Part shown: positions 39,482-53,700 of the stretch, piece by piece | Position numbering within the stretch: position 1 is the stretch's first letter | How the letters are laid out: each line of letters begins with the position of its first letter | The notes under the pieces: generated by a model | The model's input: the letters and a program-made list of their open reading frames with translations, nothing else | Told to the model about the DNA's origin: nothing | The model's database searches: none | From: Nymphaea colorata | Taxonomy: Eukaryota; Streptophyta; Magnoliopsida; Nymphaeales; Nymphaeaceae | NCBI RefSeq assembly: GCF_008831285.2 | Contig: NC_045140.1 | Span: 26,244,131-26,308,130, forward strand | DNA length: 64,000 bases | Direction of reading: 5' to 3' | Program-made: the position numbers and the translations under genes

Positions 39482-39673
39482 TCAATGGTGGGAAGGAGGG
39501 TGGGCGCGCTTGTAGATGGCCTCGCCGACGAGATAGATGCCGAAAGCAACGAGGGCGATGCCGAGCCCTGGAGTGGCGTGCCTCAGCTGGTTGCTCAACA
39601 TAGGGTGCTTCCTCCACTCGTCCCTCCGCCGGAAGAACTCGCCGGTGCTCCCCAACGGCTTCGAGCTCGCCAT
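39482..39673 (-). CDS. Complex I subunit NDUFB3 (B12), plant type
   Basis: A 63-residue single-exon frame starting MASSKPLGSTGEFFRRRDEW, followed by RKHPMLSNQLRHATPGLGIA and a hydrophobic segment (about residues 34-52, ending YLVGEAIYKR). This matches the plant NADH dehydrogenase 1 beta subcomplex subunit 3-B family, whose members are about 60-75 residues. It is an accessory subunit of mitochondrial complex I, anchored in the inner membrane by one membrane helix and without catalytic residues. The base composition is much richer in GC than the flanks, as expected of a real exon. The start is the ATG giving the conserved N-terminus. Introns in the UTRs are possible but cannot be fixed here. 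Confidence 0.92.
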   Translation of the reverse strand: MASSKPLGSTGEFFRRRDEWRKHPMLSNQLRHATPGLGIALVAFGIYLVGEAIYKRAHPPSHH

Positions 39674-42080
39674 CTCTTTCCTCGATCACTGGATTCACGT
39701 CGAGAGGGTGAAGAAGATGCCGCACAGGTAGCACGGTCGACCGTAGGTGTCAGATGTCGGGCTTCTATCCCGGGTCGCCGACGCTGGCCTGCCCGTCTAT
39801 GGATCGAGTTTGGGAGAAATCGAACTGGACCAGACTCATTCCCAGAGAGTCTGGGCGGGTTTGTTAGTTCAACTCTTAGACTCTAAAGAAGAGCAAAAGA
39901 GGTCTAGTCCTAGTTCAAGTCTCAACTCTGTCCTTTTGAATCATGTGCTTCCTTCAAATATCGTCACTGAATTTTGATATTATATGTGTTGCAATTTAGT
40001 GACAACTTGGGTTGTGCGTCAACAATCTAAAATTTTTGTTACATGTTTCTCGTTTGTATTTAAACTATTGTTTTGTAATTAGTATTCTAAACTTCAATTA
40101 CATGAAATTTTTCAAAAAAAAATATAGTGTTTTTGTTTATCTTATTTATATTATATTGTGCATGCATATATAGATCTGAACTCCACGCCCGTTTTTCAGA
40201 AAATCGCAGCGTCTGTTGGGGCCTAAAAAACTGCATCGAGACTGTCAAAAGATATTCATGTGACATAAAATGACAGAATGGACAATACTGTTGATGTCAG
40301 GCTCAGCAACACTCAGTAGTATGTTCGCTTGAAAGGTGTTCCTTGGTAGATTTCCTACATGTTTACAAGTCCCTTCTTCCAAAAGAGAAAAGCGTAATGT
40401 GGGTTCGTTGATAGCCTCATTTAAACCAGGAAGTTATTTTTTTTAAGGTTTTGCATCGTTGTAGTTTTTTCTTTTTTCAAATAACAAAAAGATACATTTG
40501 GAGATGGAAGTGTGAAAACTCTGAAGGAAATTTGCTTGAGTGTCTTGAACACTCATTAAGTGAAAAATACGAAGACTTTATCTTATAAAAAAAAACCATA
40601 CGAAGTTTGAACTCATGAACATATACTGACAAGTCCGTCACAGCTGTTAATTTCGGGGAGGGGAGGTTTTGACACTTTATCGCTAGACAAATTATTATCA
40701 CTTTTACTATTATTATTTTTATTGCTACTTGAAAAAAGCACACCTAATGATTTGGTGATGACGCGAAGAGAATTCCAATTTGCGGATATTATTAAAAATA
40801 TAATTAAGTTCTGCATCTAATTAGTTTGCTTTTCATATAATATCCAAATTAGTTACGTGACTTTCTCTTTTTCTTTGATAATGCTAGAAATTACCCAATA
40901 GATATTTAGATGCTTCACACGATTAAGTTTACTTTTCATGTCACTTTCGAAAGGCAAAAGGAGAATTATTCACTAAATCAACAACTAACTTCAGTGACAA
41001 TATTAAAAGTTGTGTCATTGGTTGTCGCCAAATCATAAGTTGTTCTTCATAGAAACAACTTATATTAGGTCCTTGAGCGAAGCACCATACCGGGTATACA
41101 ACCAGGTGACCTCTTGCCCCTCCTTTTCAAAAGCACGAATTTCATGAAGATTTGAAACCAAAAAAATAATTTCTCAGGTCCTGTAAAATCTTTTAAAAAA
41201 AATTAACATAAACGGGCCCTTCCCATAATATTGGGGTTCTGTTCGTTAATGGGGTGAGACCGGTCAAGGTTACAACTTGCACCAATTCTGTCTTCAGAAC
41301 ATTGTGCAATTTCATCGTTCATTTCCAACCCATTCCCATATAACCACATTAAGATGTGTAACACCAACTTCTTAGCATTTATCTCAGTTTTATATGCCAA
41401 ATCAAAGTTTTATGTCAAAATTTTGGATCTACATACAATCAAGTAGATCATACTTTATTCATGTGCAGAGCTGCATACTGGGTTCACTGTCCAATAGCTA
41501 CATTTTTTCAACTAACAGACCACCTTCAACGAAGGAGTTAATTAGACGGTGAGATCTGATTCGAAGTCCCAAGTTGCACCAAACACGTATCTGATCTGTG
41601 CTAATGTAAAGTCAAACAACCTTCATAATCTTTGTCCTTTTTTCAGCCTTACGATAGGTTGGGATTAGGCAGAGCCCTGCCATATTATGCCAGGAGATGC
41701 CATCAAAGCACCCGAGATACCAAGGTGTTTTCTTCAACTTGATATAGTTTTAGGTGGTAAATCTTTTCTTGGCTTTTGGATGAATTCCAGCTCCAACCCA
41801 CTTCTTTTGCATGAGCTTGACCACATGCACCAATATTTGATATATTATGGATCTGTTTATAGCTTCATCTGTGTCCACTAATTTGCAAAAACTTTTCCCC
41901 AAAATGATTTAATAATTTAAAGCAGATAAATGCCTTTTCTCTGTAAAATAAACAATTTGTGCCATCGTTTGGAAAATGGACTTTCAATAATCATGTCGAT
42001 TTAACAATTTTTTCTAACTTGTCACATCAATAAAAAAAATAATTAAGGCACATCGTCCAAGATAAATTAGTGCAATCATA
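39674..42080. other. Intergenic between NDUFB3 and DDI1
   Basis: The first 200 bases are GC-rich and should hold the NDUFB3 5' UTR and promoter. From about 39960 the DNA becomes AT-rich with no supported gene. The last stretch should contain the DDI1 3' UTR. Confidence 0.5.
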
Positions 42081-45000
42081 TCAACCAGCAAATAGAAAAC
42101 CAGCCGCCTGTTCTACATTACCATTAGCAAGAGTCAGCGCACGTGTTACTGTTTCACGACTGAAACCCAGATCCATAAGCTGAGTGACTTTGGCTTCGTA
42201 CTCAGCTCCCTGCAAACAAGGAGGTGAAAGCAGAACCATCAGAGTATTTCAATGCAAAGCACAGCAGCAGGACCTGGTTGACCTCATTAGCCAACCAAGA
42301 AAATAGCCACGTTTTAAGATTTCCGAGCACTAACGAGAAGATCACCAATTGCGCTCTGAAGACACTAACCAGTTCAGAGCATTGTGCTACAGAGAGACAA
42401 ATCCCAACACATGATACTAAGTAGCAATACAGAAAGTCAAATCCCGAGAGACATGACACTAAGTAGCAACACCAACTGCATTCCAATGGTTCCATGTTGA
42501 AGCACGTTATAGTGCATCCTCTAATTATTTTAACAAACCATCTTTTCTGAGACATGAAAGCAAACTGGAGCTATATAGTCTTTGCTTCCGTAACTTGTGG
42601 ACATGAGAACAAGAAAAAAATGACAATTTCAAACTACCGAATCTTACAAGAAAGGGCATCAGGGAGCATTTTACCTGTGTACTGACATTTCTTGGAGTTC
42701 CTGTTACCACAGAGTATAAATCATGATGAGTAACAAATGATTGCAGTGACTTGACAAGAAAGTGGAACCGTCTAAAGCACCAAAAGCAATCACCAAACTG
42801 AAATATGTGAACACGGTAAGAAACTAACCAGAAGTATTACTCCCAGAAGGTGCAGTACTGTAACGATCATTTTTTGGTGTTCCACCTGACGTGCCCTGCA
42901 AAAGACATTAAAAAGGTCCCGGTAACAGCATTTTACATGGGCCTATAAATCTCAGATTTTTTTTTACATTTCTTTTTTTTTTTTTCCTTCCTTTTGCAGG
43001 GAGGGAGAAGTTGTGGGGGAGAGATAGCCGTCCTCTGGGGAGAGATTTCCTTTAGCCACACTTCTTAAATTTATAAGGAGCTCCTCCCAATTCTTTCAGG
43101 TAAAAAAATTAATACATGCAACGCTTGTTCTTTTATGGACAAACATGATGAAATTTGTGAATTAATGCACAAAAGTGACAACCACATAACGAATAACAGG
43201 AAAAGAATAAAAGCACCTTGCTGAAACAAGCCAAGTTAAAAGGAAGGCCAAAAGATTTTGTTATTGTCATACTACTTACAGGAGCTGAAGGCGTGCTTAA
43301 AGACTGCTGCTTCGTGTATCTTTCTTCATCTAGAAAATGAGATGGAATATCTTTTTCTAAAATAAAAGGAAAAGCTAATGAGTAGGAATCAATAAAATTT
43401 TAAGCCAAAGTACAGAGAAAATATAATCACAAATTAAGAGCTTTTAATCCAAGAAATTATAGTGCAGTTATGGTTCCAGGTAAACAAATTTTACATGCTA
43501 CAACAAGTCGTTAACCTACTAAAACTTCGTTAATTTTAGATATAAACCTTGTAGAAAAGGCACTGAAACTTCTCCTCCCCCAACTCTCAAGACATTCTCC
43601 TTCAAATCAATTGCGCACTGCATAATGACAATTACTAAAATTTTGAAGCAAACATACAACAGTAAAATAGAGGGTTCTATTATGAAACAAGATTGTCAAG
43701 CAGTTTACCTGATGCTTGCGGAGCATATCAAGCCCAAAAAGAAACTCCATGTTAGGAGAATCAAGCACCATGAACGAGCAAGGATAGAACACATGTCCAA
43801 TCTGTCCCAAGTTCAACCATATTGACTATTATAAAGAAACCATTAACTTTTAGCAGCATAAAAGAATGAAATTTGTGCCTAATGCACTGGTGACACAGGA
43901 GCCAAGTTATGATATTCAGTTAGAAACCAGAAGCAAGTCGACACAGACAGAAGGTTTTTATATATACTACTTGCATCTCCTTGATACAAACCAACAACAG
44001 AATCGACACATGCTTCATGGTTTTTATTTGAAAATACAGTCATCAGTCTGATATCAACCTTAATTGGTGCCACATGTATCCGACCAAGTATCTCTGACTG
44101 ACCAACTCCATGTGCAATGCCCTTGTAACGCTGATCTAAAAGCCTTAATAGCCTGCAGTAGAATATCACAATGAATTGGAGAACAATTTTACCTATAAAA
44201 TGAAGTAAGGCATCTCTATCGAATAAAAGTGCACTTTCTTATCAGGTAACAAGAGAAGAACCAAATTTTGATGAGCATTATAAATGTTAACTATCAAACA
44301 AAGAAAAGTTAAGAAACTGATTTATTGATTAATGAGTATTGGATATTGAAACATGTGCAGTACATACCCACAACGCTCAGCACAACTTTTTGATATTATC
44401 GTAGATTGTGCTCCACTGTCCACAAATGCCTAGAAAAGAGGGCACAAAAAGCATGAAGTACTAAATGAAGCAAGTAGAACACAAAGGAAAAAAAATTAGC
44501 ATAATTACAAGAGAATGACATAGCATCTTAATCCATCATGCCCACAATTCACAAGCGAACACTATTCACCAATATCTCATATATGACATTCAGTCAGGAG
44601 TTTTTTCTAAATCACCGGTCCATTTTGTCCCTCCTTGTGTTTTCAACAGATAAAAAGTTAAAAACAATAACAGGATAATGTTTTGTGCAATCCTGAAAGG
44701 ATTAAAAATTTTATAGCTCTGTACCTTCAGCGGCACACCATTCACTTCCATATCCACATATAGCATTACCTGAATGATTAAAAGTTCAAAAATATGCATG
44801 TTAAGGAGAAAAGTTCGATTCAGGAGCTTAGTAGGAGTGTTCTCAAACCACATACCACCCGTGCAAAACCCTCTGGATTATGCTCCAATGCAGCCTCCCA
44901 ATTCTCATCAATTCCTCTCTGTGATACGAAGAAAAAGTGCAAAAAAGCTCCAATTAACAAATCACGCTATTCTATACTTCTAGCGGTTCAGGTGACTTAT

Positions 45001-48000
45001 AAACATAAATAGATGAACAGCCGAAAACTTCAAAATTGTGTGAATGCTCAATCATGAGATACATGCACTTTGATGACCAAAGAAAAACCAGCAAATATGA
45101 ATACAGTAAAAAACATTAAGATAAAGAGAGCAATACTTTAGATTTTGGTATATGAAGAAATGTAAGTCACAAACAACGTTTCAGGATTTTAAACGGCGAG
45201 GTTTTTTTCGGGTATAATACGGCGAGATTGAAAAAAACGGAAAAAATATGGTAAATTTTTAAAAATTTATAAAAACTAAAAATGAAGGAAAAATAAGATA
45301 AGTGAGAAACTAATAACACAAACATCAAAAAATAAGTAGATTTGCAACAAATAAAAAATAGAAAATGGAAAAAAACTGTTTGGCATTAAAAAAACATGAA
45401 AAAAACGAAAAAACACACTTTTCCCGTGTTTCTTTAGTTTTTAACGTCTTTTTCAAAAAGCACATTTTTTTAAGTTTTAAATGGCAATTTTATTTATCGC
45501 GTTTTTTTCGTGTTTTTTCCAAAAAAAAACATGTTTTGTGTGACACTGCTCTTAAGTATAAGTTTCTATTGACATTAATAACATTCAACTTACTCGAATG
45601 ACTAACCTAAACTATGATGGTTCTGTTGAAAATTTAATGTGGACGCAACATGTCCGACTCCAGCATAATAAACAAGTTGCATTTCTTTTGCAATGTTAGT
45701 CTTCAACTAGATCACTACAACATGATGCCTAACACAAAATACTCATTGCTTCTTTCTTTTTAACTTTTTTTTACTAGCTTTGAACAACACAAGAACTCTG
45801 AATCAACCCCGGAGAGTGCACATTTGGTCTCATAACTAGCAGCTGGTAATTATATCTTGTTTACTACATACACGAGAAATTTATTTATCTCCTATTAGTA
45901 TACATATTTGGTAAAATACTACACCCAAACCCAACAACATTGACAAATGCCCTAAATTGATACATGTTAAAGCTATCCAACAGCTTTTCTCAGCTAGTTA
46001 GACCAGAATGTGATATAACTTTTCCAATTGATATGATACAAATTCAATCAGACAATATCTAATTACAACAGATTCAATGGTGTAAAAAGAGTAGCATGAA
46101 TGAAGGCAAAGATGCTCCATCGGGCCGACTCCAGAGTCCAAAAAATGAGCAGCATGATGATGCAAGGGTGTTTTTTTCACTTCCTAATAGCAGCTTGCCA
46201 GACGGATGGGCCTTGATATGGTTTCAAACTCCAAAAGATAGTCATGGCATTTGCTTACTTTTTCACATAATGAGCTAGGCTCTTCATTTGGTTCTGCAAG
46301 GACAACATGTAGACTGCCATAATCTTTATTAGAATGGCAATTAGGCTTGGGTTCAAACTATGCATAACACTAACAAGCACAAGGAATATCAATTCACCTG
46401 AAGCCTTAACAAGCTGAATGTTGAAACTCTGTGAAACAATTTTGCAGACAGAATTTCTAGGAAACACCCATAAGGTAGACTATGGCTAACCTCAGATCTA
46501 GACAAAGGAGGATATTAAGAAAATGCTTGAAATGCTGCATTAATTGGAACAGACAACTTAACTAGAAGATAAATTTGGAAGGCTTATAAGAAGCCTCGAA
46601 AGAATTTGGATATCAGATATTGATGAAGTTACCAGAATCCTAGGTCAACAGAAAACAAAGAGGAGAGAAAAGGGCACACAAAGTGGTGAAGCAGCAGCCA
46701 GCACTCTGTCCTAATTCCATTGCATATTGTAAAAGACATTGAGGGACAATACAACCTCTAAGATAACGAACAAATTACAGACTGAGACATGTTTAAACTC
46801 CACGTACACATTATATTGGATGTTTTTAAATCTGGAGAAACTTGATCCCAGCCCAATCATGCCTTATCATCATCCCTCAAGTTATAAATGGTCCTTGAAA
46901 ATGGACAACTTGTTCTTTAGAAAATTAATGTTTCGTTAGGCTTGATCTCCTTATCTTCTGTTGGAACGTATTGGAAAGAACATAAAATCACATTCCATTA
47001 ACCATAATCTCTATTTAAATAGAGATTAGTAAGTAATTGCAGAAAAGTCCATTTTATTACAGCATATTCAAGAAATATTAAAACTTTGATAAATTGTGAC
47101 TACCTACAAAAAATAATAAATATTCCTCTCAGCACTTCCCCTCAAGCTGGAGCATAGATATCTATCATGTTCAGCTTGTCACAATATTTCAAGAATGTAG
47201 AACTATGGTTAGGTTGGTGAAGATATCCACCACTTAGTCTTCCGAGGTTACATGAACTATAAAGATATGTCCTGAACTCCTGATTACATCTTGTGCCCAA
47301 TATAATGACAATCAAGCTCGATGTACTTAGTCCTCTCATGGCTGGGTAGTTAGCAATATATTTGGCAGTTTTGTTATCACACTTCATCACCATGGGGGTA
47401 GAGACTTTTACATTCAAATCAGTTAATATGGATTTTGCCCACATCATTTTTGTAGCAATTTGAGTTATGGCTCAGTATCCGACTCCACAACCAATCTGCC
47501 TAACAGCACAACAGCTAGGGCAATCAATAGAAACTAACCTCTGCCCTAACTCCACAAAAACTTGGATAGTCAACGGAAAATAAAATTTCCCAACACCACA
47601 TCAACCAGGGCATAACACAGCACGTCAAATCTGCCCTAACTCTACATCAACTAAGGCAGAAAATCTGACTTTATACTTTCCCCTAAACCACCACCACAAC
47701 TGAAAATAAATATGAATTGAACTCGATGTTACATATCAGTGGCCGAACTAAGTCCAAGCCTTCAGAAAAGCAGACCATCAAACACGTGACTGACTGCTTC
47801 ACCAATTCTACATTGCTGCTGGCCTTCATAATATGCCATAGACACCATTCCATCAATTTTGAACAGGGCAACCAGAAAATCTGATCACTGTGTCATATTT
47901 TGACATCAGAGATCACATTTCTGTTCACCCACTATCCACATGAATCAGAGTAAGAGGGAGAAAGAAAGAGAAGAGAAAGAAGAAGAGGAAGAAGAAGAAG

Positions 48001-50725
48001 GGATGGAGAGGAAGAAGAGAACAAGGTTTCCAAGTGGTGTCACAGCCTCCCAGACATGGATGGCTCTGATACCATGTTGGAATGTACTGGAGACAACAGA
48101 CATTCCATTAACCCTAATCTATACCATTTCAAATCCCTCTTCCTATCGAACGAGAAAAACCGAAATCGAACAAGAAATCCCTTTGCCTATCTTCTGACTC
48201 ATGTCCCTTCAAATAGAGATTAATGAATTACAGAAAAGTCCACCTTATTACAGCATATTCAATAAATCTTAAAATTTTGATGAATTGCAATTAGCTATCC
48301 AAAATAATAAATATTCCTCTCAACATCTTCAACTTTTTGTCAATTGAATTGTTAATCTATTTCAATATGCTTCATACAACTATGATATGATGGGTGAAAG
48401 CAATGATGATAGTACTCTAATTGCCACAGAATAAAAGAGATCAGGAGGCTTCTTCTCCTAAATCACCCAATAACTGCCAAACCCATGTAATTTCAACAAG
48501 ATTATATATCACCACCTTTTGGAAGAGCATGGAAGCCGGAAGGTATACGTAATCAAGGATTGATTTCGCTTCATCAATGCTATAAAATTGGATCTTAAGT
48601 GTGTTAAACTTAAAGTTGAACCAATGAAACTCCTTAATCATCATTCCTTTCCTGTGAAATAAACTGTGGTAGGGTTAAACTTGATCGGTTCAGATGCCCA
48701 AACAAATCCTAGCCCCTCATAGAAAGAATGATTTTTCCTCTTTTAGTTCAGACAATGAAATTAGCTTTTCAAAAACAAGTGAACTCAAGAAGTTGGAAGA
48801 GACTCCAGTTTAGGAAGAGAGAAGAGGGTTCAGTGTATAAAGAGGAATACATTGACTGAAGAAGGGAGAGAAAAAAAGAAAAAAAGGAAGAAGCCGGGAT
48901 AATAGGAAGTGAAAAAGTAAACTAATTCAATCAGGGAGCTTTGCAAAAATAAAATTTCAGCTTCATACAAAAATAAAACTGCAATACAAAAGCATGCCCT
49001 TCTTTTCTTTTTTCCATTCGAAAAAAAAATCGGCATTCCCAGATGGCAAGTTCTTAGAACTCAACCTGATCACTGTGTCCTGTCCACATATATGTTGATT
49101 GAATATCAGCGTGAAACAGTGTTAGGTAGAATCGAGTTTACATCGAATTTCTCTGTTATGGAAAAGGTGGAAGAAGAGGGAAAACAACATAGAATCAAAG
49201 ACATGTTGAAATAGAGGGAATATTAATAGTAGACACGGTATTTAGATGTACAAGCAGGAAATAAAAGGAAAGGAGACTATCTGATCCAACACCAGACAAA
49301 GAAACAAACTACGATCTGGCTTCAATCAGATCTTGATCTGATGTCAGAATATAGAAGTTAGATCAGATCCTAAAACCAGTCCTGAAAACAAAACAGATCA
49401 CGGACGTAAGAAGCAAAGAATCCAAGAAAATCAAAGGACTAGAAAATAGAGGATTTCAGATCAAGAAAACAATGCAGGAATTGAATTTTTGGAACTATTT
49501 GAAGATGAATAAACATAGAGGAACAGAATAAAAGGAAAAAAGGGTTCAAAACAGAAATAAGATGATAGAGGAAAGGAAGGGAAAAAAAATTCTAACTGGG
49601 AGTAACAAATTTTAGATTTCTTTGGGCATAGCATTTGGAAGAAGTCAGGAACCTAGTTCTGATACCATGAACATTTGAATATCAAATCTTGATGAAGCCA
49701 CCACAATCCTAAATGGCTAAATCAAAAGAAAAAAAAAAGAGAAAAGGAGAGAAAGAAGCGCAAAAAAGGTGGGACACAAGCCCTAATTCCATTATACATT
49801 CTAAGAGATCTTTTAGGGACAAAACAGCCCCTAAAATACTTACAACATGAGACATGTTTGAACTGCATTTGCATATTATATTGGACGTGTTTAGATCTGG
49901 ACCAACTTGACCCAAGTCCAATTATGTCTTATCAGGTATAATTAGTTCTAGACACAAGACCTTGCTAGGGATCTTTCCATTTACATCTTATCTTGCCAGC
50001 TCCTGGTTTTCTGAGTCAAACCATAAATTCCTAAGACCTCCAATGCTACCACACTTAAATAATGAGGCCAAACAGAAAATGCACAAAGATTATGAAAAAC
50101 ATAGCACTTAAGCTAAAGGCAATCAAAATAACATGCCCTGTTAATCATATTCACATCCAGATTTCTCTGGATGCATCATAATGCAAGCTGGTTACATGAA
50201 ATGTCCTTAAAGAACCATCAGCAACAATACAACAAGAACCATAACTTTCTTCATCATTGAACTACCACTAAAATAGCCAACTGAAATTTTTAACAAACAA
50301 AACCTGTTGGATAATAGCTTCAATCTTTTTCTGTGCTTCAACATCAAATGGATCGGCATACAGTAGTGCCTGTAGAAGCAACCAAATTATTAAAAAGGAT
50401 AATGATCTATACAACGGTTAACAGATTAAAGTAGACAGACAATACAAATAGGAACAAACCATAACTAAAAGCATAAAACAGTTTCCCGTCTAATGCAAGT
50501 GGAGACCAGATGAGATTCAATCTTCAACTTTAGATTTATGGGCATTACAATCAATTGCAGTACCTTAAGAAGCACTTCCACTGTTTAATCCTGCAAGAGT
50601 GTATTAAGTGCAAGCTCCTATTTCATGTCCAATCTTATTTAGCCTCATGTTTGGATGTCTACATAAATCGATGTTGCTGAGATGCAACAAGCAACATTGG
50701 TGTCAAACAATTGAAATTTGTCTAC

Positions 50726-50778
<53 letters not shown>

Positions 50779-53700
50779 GGAGAGAGAGAGAGCAAACTCA
50801 ATCAGGACCATGTGTTTTACCCAAATTCCTTTATTTGAGAGTTAACAGAAGTACAACTACATACTTTTTGAAGAAAAAGAAGGAGTTTCTTATAATTGAA
50901 CACAACGAACCACAATATTCATGGCGCGTGGTACAGTGGTGGGTACTACCAAACTATTAAATTATTTCTTATATGAAAAGTTCCTGGTTGGTGATATCCA
51001 ATCATGAAGGACATGATGAAGCAGAGAAGCTTTTATTCAACAGAATTATTTGTGTCATTTCACTCTTTCAAAAGCACCTATGCTGGCCACTCATTACTTT
51101 AATAAAATTATTTTTCTTCTTAAACCAGAAACTATTATCCATGCTCCCACACAAATGAGAAGGCAACAGATACTGAAAACAACAGTTTGCTTAAGAACAT
51201 TATGCAGTTTAGGTAATACGTTAATTATTTGTCAATACCTCCTTAGATGTATACAAGCCATGTTAATGGAAAAGAATGAATACCAGCTCTTCCTCCTGTT
51301 GCCGTCGTAATTGCAGTCTATGTCTATGGCGTTCCCTCAATAAATTTTGTAAGCCATCCACATCATCTCCAAGAATCATTTGACCCAATGTTGGATCACT
51401 CTGAACACAGAAAAATTAAGATGAACACAAGATCAAATGGATAATGGGACATATATATTTTCACATCAAAGTAAATGCTTGGTGGCCAAGGATAAAGGAA
51501 CCTGCAGCTTAATTGCATGACTACTGTTTGATTTGATCCCCAGCCTTCCTCTCTCCCATAAAGTGGAGGAGAAAGATTGCTTAATACGGAACTCAGCCAT
51601 AATCTAATTCTTGAACGGCGGATATAATTCTGGGAGGCAGCATATAATGTGGACCTAAAGTCTATCCTGCCTTCCTTCAGGGGGATGGCCTCTGCCCACT
51701 TGGAGAAAGAGCCTTTTGCTGCCAAGAGGCACATGATGCCCTTGATATGATGGGGGTTGGCCTGTCCCCCACGCATCGAAAGGGAAGGAAAGAATAGTGG
51801 AATGTAGACTGTAGAGGTTCCAGCGGTTGTCTTTGATTGGGCTACAAGCACTAAAATAGCCTCTGAAGGGAGAAACACAGTCCTAGCAATGTTCAATAGG
51901 AGACTTCCTCTCTTAAGACAAATAACTCCTTTACAAGTACAGATGCAATAGGAAGGTCATAAGCTGGCAAACTGCATTCTTTAGTTGCTTCCTAAATATG
52001 GGTTATATTTCTTATTCTCAGTATTATATATGAAATTGACAAGAGATCTGTCATCATAGATCCCATTATGGAACAATAAAGAGCCCAAACAGAAAAACAC
52101 AAGTATCACAAAATTTCAAGTTTTACTCATGTTGCTAATAGTAAAAATGAATAGAACACGAAGCAACTCCTGAATATTTCAGTTGCTAGACAGAACAAGA
52201 GAAACCACTGAAAATGTCAAGCTTGTTTTGACCTGCTCATTCAAAAGCTAAAATGCCACTAATTTACCTTCAAAATTAGCACATATGAAAAATGAAAAAG
52301 CAATCCACGTTTTCTGTTCTGTGGGTGTATGCACATTCATGATGGATCTAATAGATACCCACGTCTGGCGAATATGTAAACTTCTAAGTGTATTCTTAAA
52401 GTTCCACAACAAGCATTTTACCTGTCCTGGATATTGGGGAACCACATGACAGAACTTGCACATGTTGCAAAGTTAAAAAAAAAGTTCTCAATAACGATAT
52501 AATTGGCCCAGGGAACAGAATGAAAACCTAGCAACGAATAGCTACTAAATGTGGCACACAAAACATTGTCAATTGAAAACATACCCCTTTCTTCAGAAGA
52601 ACACTGTGCACCCCACCTAAAACAATTATGGTTATATTTCATATACAACTAAATAACTTGACAAACATTCACACCGGAAAACTTCAGGATATGCATTTTA
52701 AGATTTAGAACTCTTGTCACTTGATTAAGAAAAAAAGGGCTATTTAAAAACTATTACAACTGGGATCTAGTGTACCTGAAGCAACTGCTCCATCACACGA
52801 GCATCACGCCGAACATGCTGCTGAAAAGCTCTTGGGTTTGCTGCTGATCCATCTGGGTTGAAGCTTAGATCATTTGCAGAGGCACTGAAATAATCAAATG
52901 GGTAACAACTTGAAATCTCAACATATTTACAATAAATAATGATAAGACCATTGCCAATAATTGCATATTTTCTGAGATCCAGAATAAAGATTATATCTAA
53001 AAATTCTCTGCATCTCTGATGTAACTTACTTATTTTTCTATATTGGCAGATGGTGATAGGAAAAAAGAAAACCAATACAAAGAAAATGATTTTGATAGGA
53101 AAAATTGCAAACACATACAGCCTAATGGATTCCAGGAACATGGTAAAAGTGAACCAGTTCATGATACATAAAATCATATTGCACCTAGAACAGCCATAAA
53201 CAAACCAAATTTAAGATCTATGTGCCACACAGGAAAGCATTGGAGAAAAGCTTTCAGCTGAAAAAGCCACCCCATCACCCTAACATGGACACAAATACAA
53301 TAAAACATCAACAAAATGTGCATGTGCATGCACCAATGAAGCAAACTGCCATAGAGGTCTTTTTGGATAAGCAAAAGTAAGCAACTCTGGACCTGCTAAT
53401 GCTGCATCATCTAGCCACCTCAGAAATGTATGTGTGAAGGAAAAAGATGAACAACAACACACTTAGCTTGCCAAATTAAGGAAAACTTGGGGAACAGTCA
53501 ACTATAAGCTCCTAGTTCCAAATAAAAATAAGAAACTAACAACAAGAAAAACTAGATTGAACTTCCTCAGCACCACTAATATGGCACCTGAAAATAATGA
53601 TAATGACAATAATAATAAGAACCCATCAGACAATTAGCTGCTGACTAATTAACCTAATCAGAAGATTACATCAAAATGGTTGTACGTAGGATTGCCATAA

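Larger units (their letters stand above)
46959..48325 (-). mobile_element. Inner Ty1/copia-type element, internally deleted
   Basis: The element has terminal repeats at 46959-47134 and 48075-48325, both beginning TGTTGGAA and ending CTCTCARCA on the plus strand, and is flanked by the duplication TCTTC. On the minus strand the primer-binding site TGGTATCAGAGCCA (48061-48074) touches the 5' LTR, and the polypurine tract CTTGAGGGGAAG (47135-47146) touches the 3' LTR. Between them only a decayed pol end is left, so the body is about 0.9 kb instead of the 4-5 kb of a full copia element. It reads on the same strand as DDI1 and cannot move on its own. It sits inside the outer element, so it is the younger insertion. 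Confidence 0.9.
46597..49934 (-). mobile_element. Outer LTR element in DDI1 intron 6, non-coding
   Basis: Two related terminal repeats lie at 46597-46869 and 49668-49934. On the plus strand each ends CTTATCA. The right one starts TGAACATTTGAATATC, the left CGAAAGAATTTGGATATC. Directly inside the right repeat, on the minus strand, is TGGTATCAGA (49658-49667), the start of an initiator-tRNA-Met primer-binding site. Inside the left repeat is the purine-rich CTTGAGGGATGA. The element therefore reads on the minus strand, like DDI1. After removing the inserted inner element its interior is about 1.4 kb and shows no gag or pol, so it would be a short non-autonomous element with Ty1/copia-type signals. 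No matching flanking duplication was found, and the LTRs are clearly diverged, so it is old. Confidence 0.75.
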
